Assembly: GCF_038397755.1 (NCBI RefSeq)
Contig: NZ_CP151637.1
Coordinates: forward strand, 1,612,001 to 1,676,000
Reading direction: 5' to 3'
Length of the DNA stretch: 64,000 bases
Source of the DNA: Microbacterium sp. LWH7-1.2
Lineage (GTDB): Bacteria; Actinomycetota; Actinomycetes; Actinomycetales; Microbacteriaceae
The notes below the pieces were generated by a model. It had not been told where the DNA came from. It saw only the letters and a list, made by a program, of their open reading frames with translations, and searched no databases. Of the stretch, positions 52,457-63,680 are shown piece after piece; the first letter of the stretch is position 1, and each line of letters begins with the position of its first letter. The position numbers and the translations under genes are program-made.

Positions 52457-54166
52457 CTACTGCGGCGCGCCCTGCTGGGTCGCGAGGACCACGATGCCGG
52501 TCGCCGTGGGCTGCCAGCTCGTGCCGCGCTTGACGTAGAGGGTGCCGTCCTCGGCACGCAGGCGCAGACTCGAGATTCCCGTGCCGCCGGCGATCGCGGC
52601 CGTGCCCGAGGGAGCCGTCGAGGCGGCAGTCGGCGCGCCGACCACCTGCTCGATAACCGTCGAGTCGGTGTCGGCGCCGCTGGTGAGCACGCCGACCGAG
52701 ACGTCGTCGATCCACGTGACGCCGATCCGCGTGACGCCGACGACGGCACCGCCCGCCACCGCGAGCTGAATCGGCTGGCCGATGCGAGCCGGCACGCCGT
52801 CCTCGCGCACCACACCCGCCACCGACACCACCGTGCGGCCGCCCGCGCTCACCACCGCGGCGAGGCGCGTGCCGTCGCGGGACAGCGCCATGCCGGCGAT
52901 GGCCGTCGCCTCGCCCCACGCGTCGGCGACCTCGATCACATCCCCGGTGGGAAGATACGCGCGCAGCGCCGACGGGTCGTCTTGTGGGACGCTCCACACC
53001 ACCCCGGACGGGTCGATCACCGGATCGACCAGCCCCGCACGGGTATCCAGCACCTCCGGCTCCGTCCCGGCCGAGTTCAGCCGCACGACCGCCCCCGAGG
53101 CGAGGCGGGCAGCCGCGAGGTCCCGCTCCGCCCCGACTTGCACGCTGACCGGCGAGGCGGCCTCCACCGCAGCCGAAAGGCCGGGGATCTTGTCGATCTC
53201 GTCTCCGGTGAGGAAGCCGAACCCGGCCTCGGTCAGCACCAGCGGTGCCACAGGCACGCGTGTCGAACGCACCGTGACGGGCTGCGCGTCGATCGGTGCG
53301 GACTCGACGGTCATGACGACCTCGGTCACTCCCGCGGCGCGCAGGCTCTCCTCGAGCTGCGTGAGCATCCGGTTGCGGGCGTCGCTGCTCGCCGCCAGCA
53401 TCGCGTCGCCCTTGAGGGCCACATCGGAGACGCCTTCCTCCGCCGTGGGCACCACCGTCACCGCCGACACGCCGTCTGGGAAGGCGGACTGCACCGACTC
53501 CGCCAGCCACTCGCTCACCGGCTCGTTGACGAGGGCGTTGGCGATGCTCCGCGCCGCCTTGGCGACCGGGAACCAGCGAACGTCCGGGACGAGGAACTGC
53601 CACGAGAGGTCGAAGTACATCACCGGGTAGCGGTGGAACACCTGCGGGAACTGCGCCTCGTCGAGCCAGATGCCGTCAGGCGCCTCGGTGATGCGCCACT
53701 CGCCGTCCTCCTGCTGCTCCAGGCGGAATGTCCAGTTGCCCGGCGAGAGATCAGCGCGCTGGTATGCGCCCTTGTCGTCGACCGAGCCCACGACTTCCGA
53801 GGCGAAGTCGACCAGCCCTTCACCGGTCTCGACGTAGTCCCGCTCGGCACGCTCATCCACGATCACTTGGGCGTCGGGATTCCACGTGCCACGCAGGGAC
53901 GGCGCGAGGAACTCCTGGGCGACGGCCCAGTTGCCCAGCACGCCGGGACCCGAGCCGGCGTCGATGAAGCCCTCCACGATCTGCTGCGGCGTCGCACCCG
54001 GCTGCGGCCGGTTCGGGATGAACGCCACGTTCTGCGAGCCGTTTCCGGTGTTGCCGTTCTCGAGCCCGTATTCGGGCGGCCCGCCCGTGGGGAAGCCGGC
54101 GCAGCCGGTCACGACGACCGCGCACAGGGCGATGATGAGGGCCAGGATGCCGCGTACCCAGGTCAT
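52457..54166 (-). CDS. lpqB: Lipoprotein LpqB (MtrAB-associated)
   Basis: A 569-residue exported lipoprotein. The signal peptide ends in a VVTGC lipobox, with lipidated Cys22. A GerMN domain follows (about 200-300), then a beta-propeller-like C-terminus. LpqB binds the sensor MtrB outside the membrane and tunes MtrA phosphorylation, linking envelope state to cell division. It overlaps mtrB by four bases, giving a classic mtrA-mtrB-lpqB operon. Confidence 0.92.
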   Translation of the reverse strand: MTWVRGILALIIALCAVVVTGCAGFPTGGPPEYGLENGNTGNGSQNVAFIPNRPQPGATPQQIVEGFIDAGSGPGVLGNWAVAQEFLAPSLRGTWNPDAQVIVDERAERDYVETGEGLVDFASEVVGSVDDKGAYQRADLSPGNWTFRLEQQEDGEWRITEAPDGIWLDEAQFPQVFHRYPVMYFDLSWQFLVPDVRWFPVAKAARSIANALVNEPVSEWLAESVQSAFPDGVSAVTVVPTAEEGVSDVALKGDAMLAASSDARNRMLTQLEESLRAAGVTEVVMTVESAPIDAQPVTVRSTRVPVAPLVLTEAGFGFLTGDEIDKIPGLSAAVEAASPVSVQVGAERDLAAARLASGAVVRLNSAGTEPEVLDTRAGLVDPVIDPSGVVWSVPQDDPSALRAYLPTGDVIEVADAWGEATAIAGMALSRDGTRLAAVVSAGGRTVVSVAGVVREDGVPARIGQPIQLAVAGGAVVGVTRIGVTWIDDVSVGVLTSGADTDSTVIEQVVGAPTAASTAPSGTAAIAGGTGISSLRLRAEDGTLYVKRGTSWQPTATGIVVLATQQGAPQ

Positions 54167-55887
54167 GCGGATCCTCCTCGGGGCGCAGCATCCGTTCCCC
54201 TGCCGCCATTCGCACCGTCGGCGCGCGGCAGCTCGATCGGGGCGGTGAGGCCGAGGTCGTCGAGGACGGCGACGGCGTCATCGCCCGGTTCGACCGGGAT
54301 CGGCGACTCCCCTGCGAGCGGCACCGCCTGCCGCGGGAGGGTGAGGACGAAGTTCGTGCCGCGGCCGACCTCGGACCAGACCGCCAGCTCGCCGCCGTGC
54401 AGCTTCGCGTCGCCCAGCGCGATGGACAGGCCGAGGCCCGTGCCGCCGATCGTCCGCTTGCGCGACGGGTCGGCGCGCCAGAACCGGTCGAAGACGTGCT
54501 CGACGTCCTCAGACGTCATTCCCATGCCGTAGTCGCGCACGCCGATCGCCACAGCCTGCTGATTGCTGTCGACGCTGACCACGATGGGACGCCCCTCGCC
54601 GTGCTCGATCGCGTTGCCGAGCAGGTTGCGCACCACGCGGCGCACGCGCCGCGGGTCCATGTCGACCGGGGAATACCCCCCAGGCGCCACGAGACGCACG
54701 TCCGTCCCGTGCTGCTCGGCGAGCTGCTGCATCGACCCGATCACGTCCTCGGCGAGGTGGGCGAGGCTCGTCGGCTCGAGTTCGAGCTGGACCGAGCCCG
54801 CGTCGTAGCGGCTGATCTCGAGCAGGTCCGCGAGCAGCGTCTCGAACCGCTGCACCTGGGCGTTGAGCAGCTCGGCTGCGCGCGCGGTGGCGGGGTCGAA
54901 GTCGTCCCGCTGGTCGTTGATCATGTCGGCGGCGAGGCGGATCGTCGTCATCGGCGTGCGCAGCTCGTGCGACACGTCGGAGACGAAGCGCTGCTGCACG
55001 AGCGAGAGATCGGCGAGCTCCTTGATCTGCGACTCCATGCTGTCGGCCATCGCGTTGAACGAGCGGCCGAGCGTCGCCAGCTCGTCCTCGCCGCGCACTT
55101 CGAGGCGCACGTCCAGACGACCCGCCGCGAGCTTCGCACTGGTGTCGGCGGCCTCGCTGATGGGGGTGGTGACGGAGCGCAGGACGAACCAGGCGATGCC
55201 GCTGATGAGCAGGACGAGGCCGATGCCGACCACCCACAGCGTCCGCTGCACGAACGTGAGCGTCTCGGGCGCATTGGCGAGGTCGTAGGCCAGGTACAGC
55301 TCGTACGACGCCACACTTTCGATGGTGAGCTGCTGACCCACCAGGATTCCCGGGACCGTGGAGGCGTCACCGTCGGGAAGCGCGACGGGCTGCCAGATCT
55401 GCTGGTCGGGGTTGGTGCGGACGAGCGCCCGCATCGGGATGGTGAGCAGCTCGTTCATCACCTCCTCGTTCGTGCTGAAGTCCTGCGGAGCGTTGGGCAC
55501 GAGGGGCCCGATCCGGTAGGCGCCGACGATCACGGCCGACGACTGGTCGCGCAGCGCGGTGAACGCGAGGGTCATGACGTTCTGCAGCTGGATGGAGTCG
55601 TTCTGCACCGAGGCGTCGAGGGTCCGCTGCGCCGCGGCGCGCGCCTGCTCGGCGTCCATCAGCACCTGGTCCTTGCGCGAGGCGAACAGATCGTTCTGGA
55701 TCGCGAGGGCCATCCACACGCACGCGACCACGACGGCGAGCGCGGTGAGGCCGATCGTGACCAGGATCGTGCGGAACCTCAGTGAGCGACGCCAGAGCCC
55801 CGCGATGTCCCCCGGCCACGCGCGCCAGAGCCGCCACCAGCGGATGCGGGCGCGCGCCGGCGTCACGGCCGTGATCGGCGCGGTCAT
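54163..55887 (-). CDS. mtrB: Sensor histidine kinase MtrB
   Basis: A 574-residue membrane kinase with two transmembrane helices (about 40-62 and 215-237) around an extracellular sensor, a HAMP domain, the H-box VSHELRTPMTTIRLA, and an HATPase domain (NLLGNAIEHG, DYGMGM, GGTGLGLSIA). The C-terminus has a Pro/Asp-rich extension. It phosphorylates MtrA and is controlled by LpqB. It lies six bases after mtrA. Confidence 0.92.
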   Translation of the reverse strand: MTAPITAVTPARARIRWWRLWRAWPGDIAGLWRRSLRFRTILVTIGLTALAVVVACVWMALAIQNDLFASRKDQVLMDAEQARAAAQRTLDASVQNDSIQLQNVMTLAFTALRDQSSAVIVGAYRIGPLVPNAPQDFSTNEEVMNELLTIPMRALVRTNPDQQIWQPVALPDGDASTVPGILVGQQLTIESVASYELYLAYDLANAPETLTFVQRTLWVVGIGLVLLISGIAWFVLRSVTTPISEAADTSAKLAAGRLDVRLEVRGEDELATLGRSFNAMADSMESQIKELADLSLVQQRFVSDVSHELRTPMTTIRLAADMINDQRDDFDPATARAAELLNAQVQRFETLLADLLEISRYDAGSVQLELEPTSLAHLAEDVIGSMQQLAEQHGTDVRLVAPGGYSPVDMDPRRVRRVVRNLLGNAIEHGEGRPIVVSVDSNQQAVAIGVRDYGMGMTSEDVEHVFDRFWRADPSRKRTIGGTGLGLSIALGDAKLHGGELAVWSEVGRGTNFVLTLPRQAVPLAGESPIPVEPGDDAVAVLDDLGLTAPIELPRADGANGGRGTDAAPRGGSA

Positions 55888-55893
55888 GGCGGC

Positions 55894-56574
55894 CTAGACG
55901 ACGGCGCCGGCGCGGTATCCGACGCCGCGCACCGTCGTCACGATCTTGGGATTGTCGGGGTCCTTCTCGACCTTCGCCCGCAGCCGCTGCACGTGGACGT
56001 TCACCAGACGGGTGTCGGCCTTGTAGTGGTAGCCCCACACCTGCTCGAGCAGCATCTCGCGCGAGAACACCTGCTGGGGCTTGGATGCCAGGGCGACGAG
56101 CAGCTCGAATTCGAGGGGAGTCAGCGCGATGGGCCCGTCGCCGCGACGCACCTCGTGCGCCGCCACGTCGACCGTGAGGTCGCCGATCCGGAGCGAGTCG
56201 TTCGCCGGCTGGCTCGCGGGCCGCAGCCGCGTGCGGATGCGGGCGACCAGCTCCTTGGGATTGAAGGGCTTGACGATGTAGTCGTCGGCGCCCGACTCCA
56301 GACCCTTCACGACATCGGCCGTGTCGGTGCGCGCGGTGAGCATGATGATCGGGACGCCGGATTCGGCGCGGATGCGGGTGCAGATCTCGATGCCGTCCAT
56401 GCCCGGCAGCATCAGGTCGAGGAGGATGAGATCGGGTCGCTCGGTGCGCCACGCCTCGACGGCCTCGGCGCCGTCAGCGCAGAAGGCCGTCTCGAATCCC
56501 TCCGTGCGCAGCACGATCCCGATCATCTCGGCAAGGGCGGTGTCATCGTCGACCACCAGGATGCGTGAAGTCAT
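55894..56574 (-). CDS. mtrA: Response regulator MtrA
   Basis: A 226-residue OmpR-type regulator: a receiver domain with phosphoacceptor Asp53 (LLDLMLPGMDG) and a winged helix ending LVNVHVQRLRAKVEKDP...TVRGVGYR. MtrA controls cell-wall hydrolase, osmotic and division genes, and in mycobacteria also touches DNA replication. The ATG at 56574 gives the family N-terminus TSRILVVDDD; AAGGA lies about 11 bases upstream. Confidence 0.94.
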   Translation of the reverse strand: MTSRILVVDDDTALAEMIGIVLRTEGFETAFCADGAEAVEAWRTERPDLILLDLMLPGMDGIEICTRIRAESGVPIIMLTARTDTADVVKGLESGADDYIVKPFNPKELVARIRTRLRPASQPANDSLRIGDLTVDVAAHEVRRGDGPIALTPLEFELLVALASKPQQVFSREMLLEQVWGYHYKADTRLVNVHVQRLRAKVEKDPDNPKIVTTVRGVGYRAGAVV

Positions 56575-56817
56575 CGCGCGCGTTCGTTCCTTCTGTCCAG
56601 GCGCAGAGGACGACGTGCGCGTCCCCGTGCGCTTCCCAAAGAGTAGTCGACCAGGGCTGTGGACCGGCCGAAGCTCGCCCGAACGGATGCCGAGAGCCTC
56701 ATCCACACGGCGGCTGCGGCATCCGCCCGATGTGGAACGATAGGGGCAAGCGCCGTCCGGAGGGCGCGGCCGATGCGCCGCACGACCCGCGACGCGCCGC
56801 CGACCGAGAGGGGAATC

Positions 56818-58335
56818 GTGTCCGCATACCCGGCCTGGACGCCGGCGTCACGCCCCGGGATCATCCCGCTGCACCCGCTGTCGTTCGGCACGATCCTGGG
56901 CCGCTCGTTCTCGGCGCTGCGGCAGAACCCGCGCGTGCTGCTGGGCTTCGCGCTCGTCGTGCAGACGCTCGCGTACATCGTGGTGCTCGGCGGCGTGCTC
57001 GCGGTCGGCTGGGCGTCGTTCTCGCGCCTCGACACCCTGCGGCCGGGCACCGAGGAGTACGACACGGTGATGGCGGGGTCGATCGCCCTCACCGCCGTCG
57101 CCGGGATCGTGCTCTCGCTCGCCGCGGGCGCGCTCAGCGTCATCGTGCAGGGCATCGTGGTCGTCGAGGTGACGCACGCCGCCGTGGCCGAGAAGCTCAC
57201 CCTCGGCGCCCTCTGGCGCCAGGTCAGGCCCATCGCGTGGCGCCTGATCGGCTATTCGCTGCTCGTCGTCCTGGCGATCGTCGCGCTGGTCGCGGTGGTC
57301 GTGCTCGCGATCGTCGGCATCGCGATCGCGGCGCCGCCGGCGGCGATCGTGCTGACGATCCTGGTCATCCTCGCCTCGATCCCCCTCACATGGTGGCTCA
57401 TGATCAAGCTGCTGCTGGTGCCGGCGGCCATCATCGTCGAGCACGCCACGATCGTCCAGGCGCTGTCGCGCTCGTGGACCCTCACGCGCCGTCGCTTCTG
57501 GCCCGCCCTCGGCATCATCATCGTGATCAGCGTCATCTTCGCCGCCGTCGCGCAGGTGGTGAGCCTCCCGATGAGCTTCCTCTCGATGGGGCTGACGACG
57601 ATCATCGCGCCGACGGGCGATCCCGAGCCGACCGCCATCATCGGCTTCATCGCCGCAACCCTGCTGACCCAGGTGCTCACGCTGCTGCTGCAGTCGGTCG
57701 CCGTCGTCGTGCAGTCCACCGCGACCGCGCTCATCTACATCGACTGCCGCATGCGCCGCGAGGGGCTCGACCTCGACCTGCTCGCGTACGTGGAGCGACG
57801 GGATGCCGGAGCCACCGCCCTCGCCGACCCCTATCGCGAGCACATCGGGCGCGAGATCGCGCCGCGCGGCATTCCGGGGGCGTACCCGGTACCCGGTTAC
57901 GCGCCGTACCCGTCCGCCTACCCGATGCCGGGACACCCGCCGGCGCCGGCCGGCGCGGTGTGCTCCGCGCAGGCGCAGCCGGGCTATGGGCCGCCGGCCG
58001 GGTACGCACCGCAACCCGGGTACGGAGCACAGCCGGCGTACGGGCCCCCGCCCGGATACTGGGCTCCGGCGCAGTCGGGTCAGGGCGTACCGCCCGCGCA
58101 CGGCACCCCCGCGCCGCAGGGGTACTCAACGCCCCCGCCCGCGTCCGGCGCCCAGCCGTCCGCGCATGGCGCCCCGACGCCCGGCCCCGCCGCCCCCGCG
58201 CCCGCGCAGCGGCCCGCCGCCCCTCCGGCCGCAGACCCCGCATCCCCGCCGCCCGCGGACTCGCAGTCCCCCACCCGCTGGACCGCGCCCGGCGCCGCGC
58301 CCGACGGCGCCGACCGCGGGTCGCCGTGGGCGTGA
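56818..58335 (+). CDS. Polytopic membrane protein with PGY-rich C-terminal tail
   Basis: A 505-residue protein. Residues about 35-310 hold six membrane helices of the type found in the membrane domain of glycerophosphoryl diester phosphodiesterase-like proteins (DUF7847). The C-terminal 150 residues are a cytosolic low-complexity Pro/Gly/Tyr/Ala tail. No phosphodiesterase domain is present. GAGAGGGG is four bases before the GTG. It leads a five-gene operon and diverges from mtrA. Confidence 0.75.
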   Translation: MSAYPAWTPASRPGIIPLHPLSFGTILGRSFSALRQNPRVLLGFALVVQTLAYIVVLGGVLAVGWASFSRLDTLRPGTEEYDTVMAGSIALTAVAGIVLSLAAGALSVIVQGIVVVEVTHAAVAEKLTLGALWRQVRPIAWRLIGYSLLVVLAIVALVAVVVLAIVGIAIAAPPAAIVLTILVILASIPLTWWLMIKLLLVPAAIIVEHATIVQALSRSWTLTRRRFWPALGIIIVISVIFAAVAQVVSLPMSFLSMGLTTIIAPTGDPEPTAIIGFIAATLLTQVLTLLLQSVAVVVQSTATALIYIDCRMRREGLDLDLLAYVERRDAGATALADPYREHIGREIAPRGIPGAYPVPGYAPYPSAYPMPGHPPAPAGAVCSAQAQPGYGPPAGYAPQPGYGAQPAYGPPPGYWAPAQSGQGVPPAHGTPAPQGYSTPPPASGAQPSAHGAPTPGPAAPAPAQRPAAPPAADPASPPPADSQSPTRWTAPGAAPDGADRGSPWA

Positions 58336-59012
58336 CTCCGGCCGCTCTCCGCGCCTTCGCGCGCGCTCTCGACGCCATCCCGCCCTTCACGCCGGACGGG
58401 GACGAAGCGCGGCGGTGGGCGGAGCAGGAGCTTTCGGACCCCGCCTACGACATCGCCGAGCCGACGCCGTTCGACCGCATCGCGCGCGCGGTGGGCGACT
58501 TCATCATGTCGCTGCTCAATCCGGACCTGTCAGGCGGCTGGGGCTCCACGTTCGCGCTGGTCGCGGCGATCGTGGTCGCCGTCGTCATCGTCGCGGCGTT
58601 CCTGCTGTGGGGCGTGCCGCGGGTGACCCGCCGCGCCGCGCCGCGGACACCGCTGCTGTTCGGCGAGGCCGAGCACCGCTCCGCCGCCGATCTGCGCGCG
58701 GCCGCGGGCGAGCGCGCCCGCGCCTTCGACTGGGACGCCGCCATCGTGCTGCGGTTCCGCGCCCTCGCGCGGGGCTGCCTCGAACGCGGCGTCGTCGACC
58801 CGCCTCCGGGCGCCACCGTGCATGCGTTCGCGCGAGCCGCAGGCGCCGCCTTCCCCGCGCTCGAACCCCGGCTCGAAGCCGCAGCGACCGCCTTCGACGA
58901 CGTCCGGTATCTCCGCCGTCCGGGCACAGAAGAGCTCTACCGCCTCGTCGAATCCGCCGATGACGCCGTCGCCTCCGCTCGCCCCGTCGTGCGCGAGGAG
59001 GTCTCCGCGTGA
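58332..59012 (+). CDS. DUF4129 domain protein
   Basis: A 226-residue protein with a single central membrane helix (FALVAAIVVAVVIVAAFLLW) and a C-terminal DUF4129 helical domain (FDWDAAIVLRFRALARGCLERGVV near 135-160). DUF4129 occurs with transglutaminase and DUF58/MoxR genes in envelope clusters. Overlaps both neighbours by GTGA. Confidence 0.8.
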   Translation: MTPAALRAFARALDAIPPFTPDGDEARRWAEQELSDPAYDIAEPTPFDRIARAVGDFIMSLLNPDLSGGWGSTFALVAAIVVAVVIVAAFLLWGVPRVTRRAAPRTPLLFGEAEHRSAADLRAAAGERARAFDWDAAIVLRFRALARGCLERGVVDPPPGATVHAFARAAGAAFPALEPRLEAAATAFDDVRYLRRPGTEELYRLVESADDAVASARPVVREEVSA

Positions 59013-60192
59013 GCATGACGGCCGCCACCCCGCCCCAGACATCGACGCAGGATGCTGCGCCCCGGCGCGGCCGGCGGATCGCGGCGTGGGTCGCGATCGG
59101 GCTCGCCCTGCTCGTGATCGGGGGGATCGGCGGTGCGATGTCGGCGGCGAACCAGTGGGCGCAGCGCGATGCGCTCGACCCGGACTCGACCGGCCCCGCG
59201 GGCACCCGCGCCCTCGCCGAGATCCTGCGCGACCACGGCGTCGAGGTGCGGGTCGCGCGCGACCGGGCGTCGGCGACCGAGGCTCTCGGCACCGGACCCG
59301 CCACCCTCGTGCTGCCCGACGCGCCGGCGCTCTCGGACGACGCCCTCGCCGACCTCGCCGCCCGCGCGACCGACGTCGTGCTCGTGGAACCCCGCGCCCG
59401 CACGCTCAACCTGCTGCTCACGGGCTCCGCCCCCGCCGGGGTCGCGCCTGACACCGCGATCGAGCCCGGCTGCGACATCGAGGACGCGGTCCGCGCCGGC
59501 GCCGTCGCGCCGGGCGCCGTCTACAGCGGGAGCGACGGCTGCTACCCCGTCGACGATGCCTTCGGGCTCCTCGTCGACGGGGCGGACGGCGGCCGCGTCT
59601 TCGCGGTGGACGCCCGCCCGCTCTTCACCAACGAGCACCTCGCCGAGAACGGCAACGCCGCGCTCGCAGCCAACCTCATGGGGCGGCATCCGCTCGTCGT
59701 CTGGTACGTGCCGAGTCCCGCCGACACCGACCTCGCAGACACGAACCCCTCCCTCGGCGACCTCACGCCGCCCTGGGTGAGCGCGGTCGTCGTGCTGCTC
59801 CTCCTCGCCGGCATCGCGGCGGGCGTGTGGCGCGGCCGAAGGTTCGGTCCCCTCGTCGCGGAGCGGCTGCCGGTGACGGTGCGCGCGTCCGAGACGACCG
59901 AGGGCCGTGCGCGCCTCTACGCGCGCGCGGGCGATCCTCTGCACGCCGCGGACCGGCTGCGGATCGGCTCACTCCGCCGCATCGCCGCACTTCTCGGGCT
60001 CGCCGGCAACGCCGCGGCCCCTGAGATCGCCGATGCCGCCGCGGGCCGCGCCGGGCTCGACCGACGGACGGTGCGCGGCATCCTGATAGACGACATCCCC
60101 CGCGGCGACGCCGACCTCGTCGCCTTGAGCACACGCCTGAGAGATCTCGAGGACGCCGTCCGCACGGCCGTCCGCCCCGAAAGGAATCCCCG

Positions 60193-60196
<4 letters not shown>
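59009..60196 (+). CDS. DUF4350 domain membrane protein
   Basis: A 395-residue protein with an N-terminal helix (WVAIGLALLVIGGIGGAMS), an external DUF4350 domain (GTRALAEILRDHGVEVRVARD) and a second helix at about 250-270 (VSAVVVLLLLAGIAAGVWRG), then a cytosolic tail. DUF4350 is found with MoxR and DUF58. Start GTG overlaps DUF4129; an ATG two codons later is also possible. Confidence 0.8.
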
Positions 60197-61209
<1,013 letters not shown>

Positions 61210-61214
61210 CGCGC

Positions 61215-62516
61215 ATGTACGTCACCGGTCGTCTGCCGCTGCTCCTCGCCGCCGGAGCGCTGCCCGTCGTGCTGCTCTCGGCGGCGGGCGTCGACGCGTG
61301 GCTCGCGTGCGCGGGGTGGGTGCTGCTGTGCCTGGCCGCGACGTTCGGCGACGCGGCGGCGGCACCGGATCCGCGCCGGATCACCGTGACGCGAACGATG
61401 CCCAAGCGCGTCCTCCTCGGGCAGCCCGTGATCGCCGAGCTGGTGCTGCGCAACGGCGGCGAGCGCACACTGCGCGGCCGTGTCCGCGACGCGTGGCAGC
61501 CCACCGCAGGCGCACCGGCGGAACGCGCCGCCGTCGCGATCCCGCCCGGCGAGGCCCGTACCATCGCCGTCCCGCTGCTCCCCCGGCGTCGCGGCGAACT
61601 GCGCTCACGTTTCGTCGTCGTGCGCTCCGACGGCCCGCTGCGCCTCGCCGGGCGCCAGGCCCGTATCGACCAGCTCGGTGCGCTGCGCGTGCTGCCGCCC
61701 TTCACCGCCCGCCGCCACCTGCCCTCGCGGCTCGCCCGCCTGCGCGAGCTCGACGGCAACACGAGCGTGCAGGTGCGCGGCCAGGGCACCGAGTTCGACT
61801 CGCTGCGCGAGTACGTGCGCGGCGACGACGTGCGCTCGATCGACTGGCGCGCGACGGCCCGCGCGAGCACGACGATGCTGCGCACGTGGCGCCCCGAGCG
61901 CGACCGGCACGTCGTGATCGTGATCGACACCGGACGCACGGCCGCCGCACGGGTCGGCGACGGCGTGCGGATGGATGCCGCGATGGAGGCGGCGCTGCTG
62001 CTCTCCGCGCTCGCCACCCGGGCCGGCGACCACGTGCACCTGCTGATGTTCGACCGGGCGATCCGCGCCCGCGTCACGCGCGTGGACGGGCCCGGACTGC
62101 TGCCGGCCCTTGTCGACGCGATGGCTTCCGTGGAGCCGCAGCTGATCGACACCGACTGGGATGCCGCGTTCGCGCAGGTGCGCGCGCTCACCTCCCGCCC
62201 GTCGCTGGTCGTGCTCCTCACCGCTCAGGACGCCGCCGAGGCGGCGCGCGGGTTCCTCGGGTCGCTCCCTGCACTCGCCCGCGGCGCGCACGTGCTGGTC
62301 GGCACCGTCACCGACGAGCAGGATCCCCTCCCCGAACGCCCCGATGCCACCGACGTCTACCGCGCGGCCGCGATCGAACAGAGCGCCCACGACGCCGCGG
62401 TCGTCGCCGCCGCGATCGGCCGGGCCGGCGGTGAGGCGATCGCCGCGACCCCCGAGGACCTTCCGCCGCGGATCGCCGACCGCTACCTCGCTCTGAAGGC
62501 GGCCGGTCGTCTCTGA
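61215..62516 (+). CDS. DUF58 domain protein
   Basis: A 433-residue protein with two N-terminal membrane helices (about 5-45), an external or juxtamembrane beta domain, and the DUF58 signature GTEFDSLREYVRGDDVRSIDWRATAR (about 195-220), followed by a von Willebrand A-like fold with VIDTGRTAA. DUF58 with MoxR is a conserved pair of unknown detailed function. It ends the operon. Confidence 0.88.
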   Translation: MYVTGRLPLLLAAGALPVVLLSAAGVDAWLACAGWVLLCLAATFGDAAAAPDPRRITVTRTMPKRVLLGQPVIAELVLRNGGERTLRGRVRDAWQPTAGAPAERAAVAIPPGEARTIAVPLLPRRRGELRSRFVVVRSDGPLRLAGRQARIDQLGALRVLPPFTARRHLPSRLARLRELDGNTSVQVRGQGTEFDSLREYVRGDDVRSIDWRATARASTTMLRTWRPERDRHVVIVIDTGRTAAARVGDGVRMDAAMEAALLLSALATRAGDHVHLLMFDRAIRARVTRVDGPGLLPALVDAMASVEPQLIDTDWDAAFAQVRALTSRPSLVVLLTAQDAAEAARGFLGSLPALARGAHVLVGTVTDEQDPLPERPDATDVYRAAAIEQSAHDAAVVAAAIGRAGGEAIAATPEDLPPRIADRYLALKAAGRL

Positions 62517-62539
62517 CGGCTCGGCTCGGCTCGGGTCGG

Positions 62540-62610
62540 GGTTTGGGGCGCGCCGCGAACGTTCGGGGCGCGCGCCGCGCGCCCCGAACGTTGCTCACGC
62601 GCCCCAAACC
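62540..62610. repeat. Palindromic intergenic repeat, copy B
   Basis: GGTTTGGGGCGCG (62540-62552) and its complement (62598-62610) enclose a second perfect stem, AACGTTCGGGGCGCG (62558-62572) with its complement (62578-62592). The right half is near identical to copy A (9468-9543). It follows the DUF58 gene and may terminate it. Confidence 0.8.
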
Positions 62611-62750
62611 ATCGAGATGCAGCAGGCGGGGGAACTCGAACGCGAGGGGCACCTCGGGCCGCGGCATCCGCTCCCGGGAACAGTCGGGAACGAACGCCTG
62701 AACATCTGACGAAACTCAGTGAGGTCGGGCGTCATCCGCGGACACTCGCG

Positions 62751-62771
62751 AGCGGTTCCTGGGAAACCGCT
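62751..62771. promoter_or_regulatory. Dyad in the aquaporin promoter
   Basis: AGCGGTT, seven bases, AACCGCT, followed by TAGCCT (62783-62788) as -10 box and AAGGAG before the ATG. The dyad falls about where a -35 element would be, so a regulator bound there could control the gene. Confidence 0.45.
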
Positions 62772-62811
62772 GAACATGCCGCTAGCCTCGCGGCGAGGAA
62801 AGGAGTCCGCC

Positions 62812-63609
62812 ATGTCGGATACCACCATCCCGCCCACCACGGTGAACAGGCTCGTCGCGGAGGCTCTGGGAACGTTTCTGCTCGTCTTCGGCGGTGTGGG
62901 CGCGGCGCTGTTCGCGGCCAACTTCCCGGCCGGGGATGAGGGCAATCCGCTGGGCATCGCCTTCGTCGGCGTCGCCCTCGCGTTCGGCCTGACCGTCGTC
63001 GCGGGCGCCTACGCATGGGGTCCGATCTCGGGTGGCCACTTCAACCCCGCCATCACGCTCGGGCTCGCCGCCGCGGGCCGCTTCGAATGGAAGAACACGA
63101 TCGGCTACATCATCGCGCAGGTGATCGGCGGCGCCCTCGGCACGACGCTCATCGTGCTGATCGGCATCTTCGGCACCGACAACTGGCTCGCCAATGCCCA
63201 GGACGCCGGCTTCGCATCGAACGGGTACGGCACCGGCGACTTCGGGTCGCCCGGTGGCTTCGAGCTCGGCGCGGCGATCATCGCAGAGGTGCTGCTGACG
63301 GCGATCTTCGTGCTCATCATCCTGGGCGTCACGCACTCTACGCGCGGTACCGCGGCGCTCGCGCCCCTCGCGATCGGCCTCACACTGACCCTCATCCACC
63401 TGATCTCGATCCCGATCGACAACACATCGGTGAACCCGGCCCGTTCCATCGCCGCGGCGATCTACGGCGGCCCCGGTCCGCTGTCGCAGCTGTGGGTGTT
63501 CATCGTGTTCCCGATCATCGGCGGCCTCATCGCCGGCGTCCTGCACCGCGCGCTCTTCGAGCCCAAGGGCACGCTGCCCCCGGTGCAGGCCGAAGCGCGC
63601 GTCCCGTAA
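62812..63609 (+). CDS. Aquaporin (MIP family), AqpZ-like
   Basis: A 265-residue channel with six membrane helices and the two pore loops GGHFNPAIT (about residue 80) and NTSVNPARS. The segment around the second NPA and the intact aromatic/Arg filter (NPAR) fit a water-selective rather than glycerol channel, though this is not proof. AAGGAG lies six bases before the ATG. It is convergent with katG. Confidence 0.9.
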   Translation: MSDTTIPPTTVNRLVAEALGTFLLVFGGVGAALFAANFPAGDEGNPLGIAFVGVALAFGLTVVAGAYAWGPISGGHFNPAITLGLAAAGRFEWKNTIGYIIAQVIGGALGTTLIVLIGIFGTDNWLANAQDAGFASNGYGTGDFGSPGGFELGAAIIAEVLLTAIFVLIILGVTHSTRGTAALAPLAIGLTLTLIHLISIPIDNTSVNPARSIAAAIYGGPGPLSQLWVFIVFPIIGGLIAGVLHRALFEPKGTLPPVQAEARVP

Positions 63610-63626
63610 GGCCCACACCGGCGAAC

Positions 63627-63664
63627 GAGAGCGGCCCGCCCCCTTCCGGGGACGGGCCGCTCTC
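63627..63664. terminator. Bidirectional hairpin between aquaporin and katG
   Basis: GAGAGCGGCCCG and its complement with a 14-base inner part that also folds (CCCC/GGGG). Confidence 0.75.
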
Positions 63665-63680
63665 CGCGTCTGCGCAGGTG

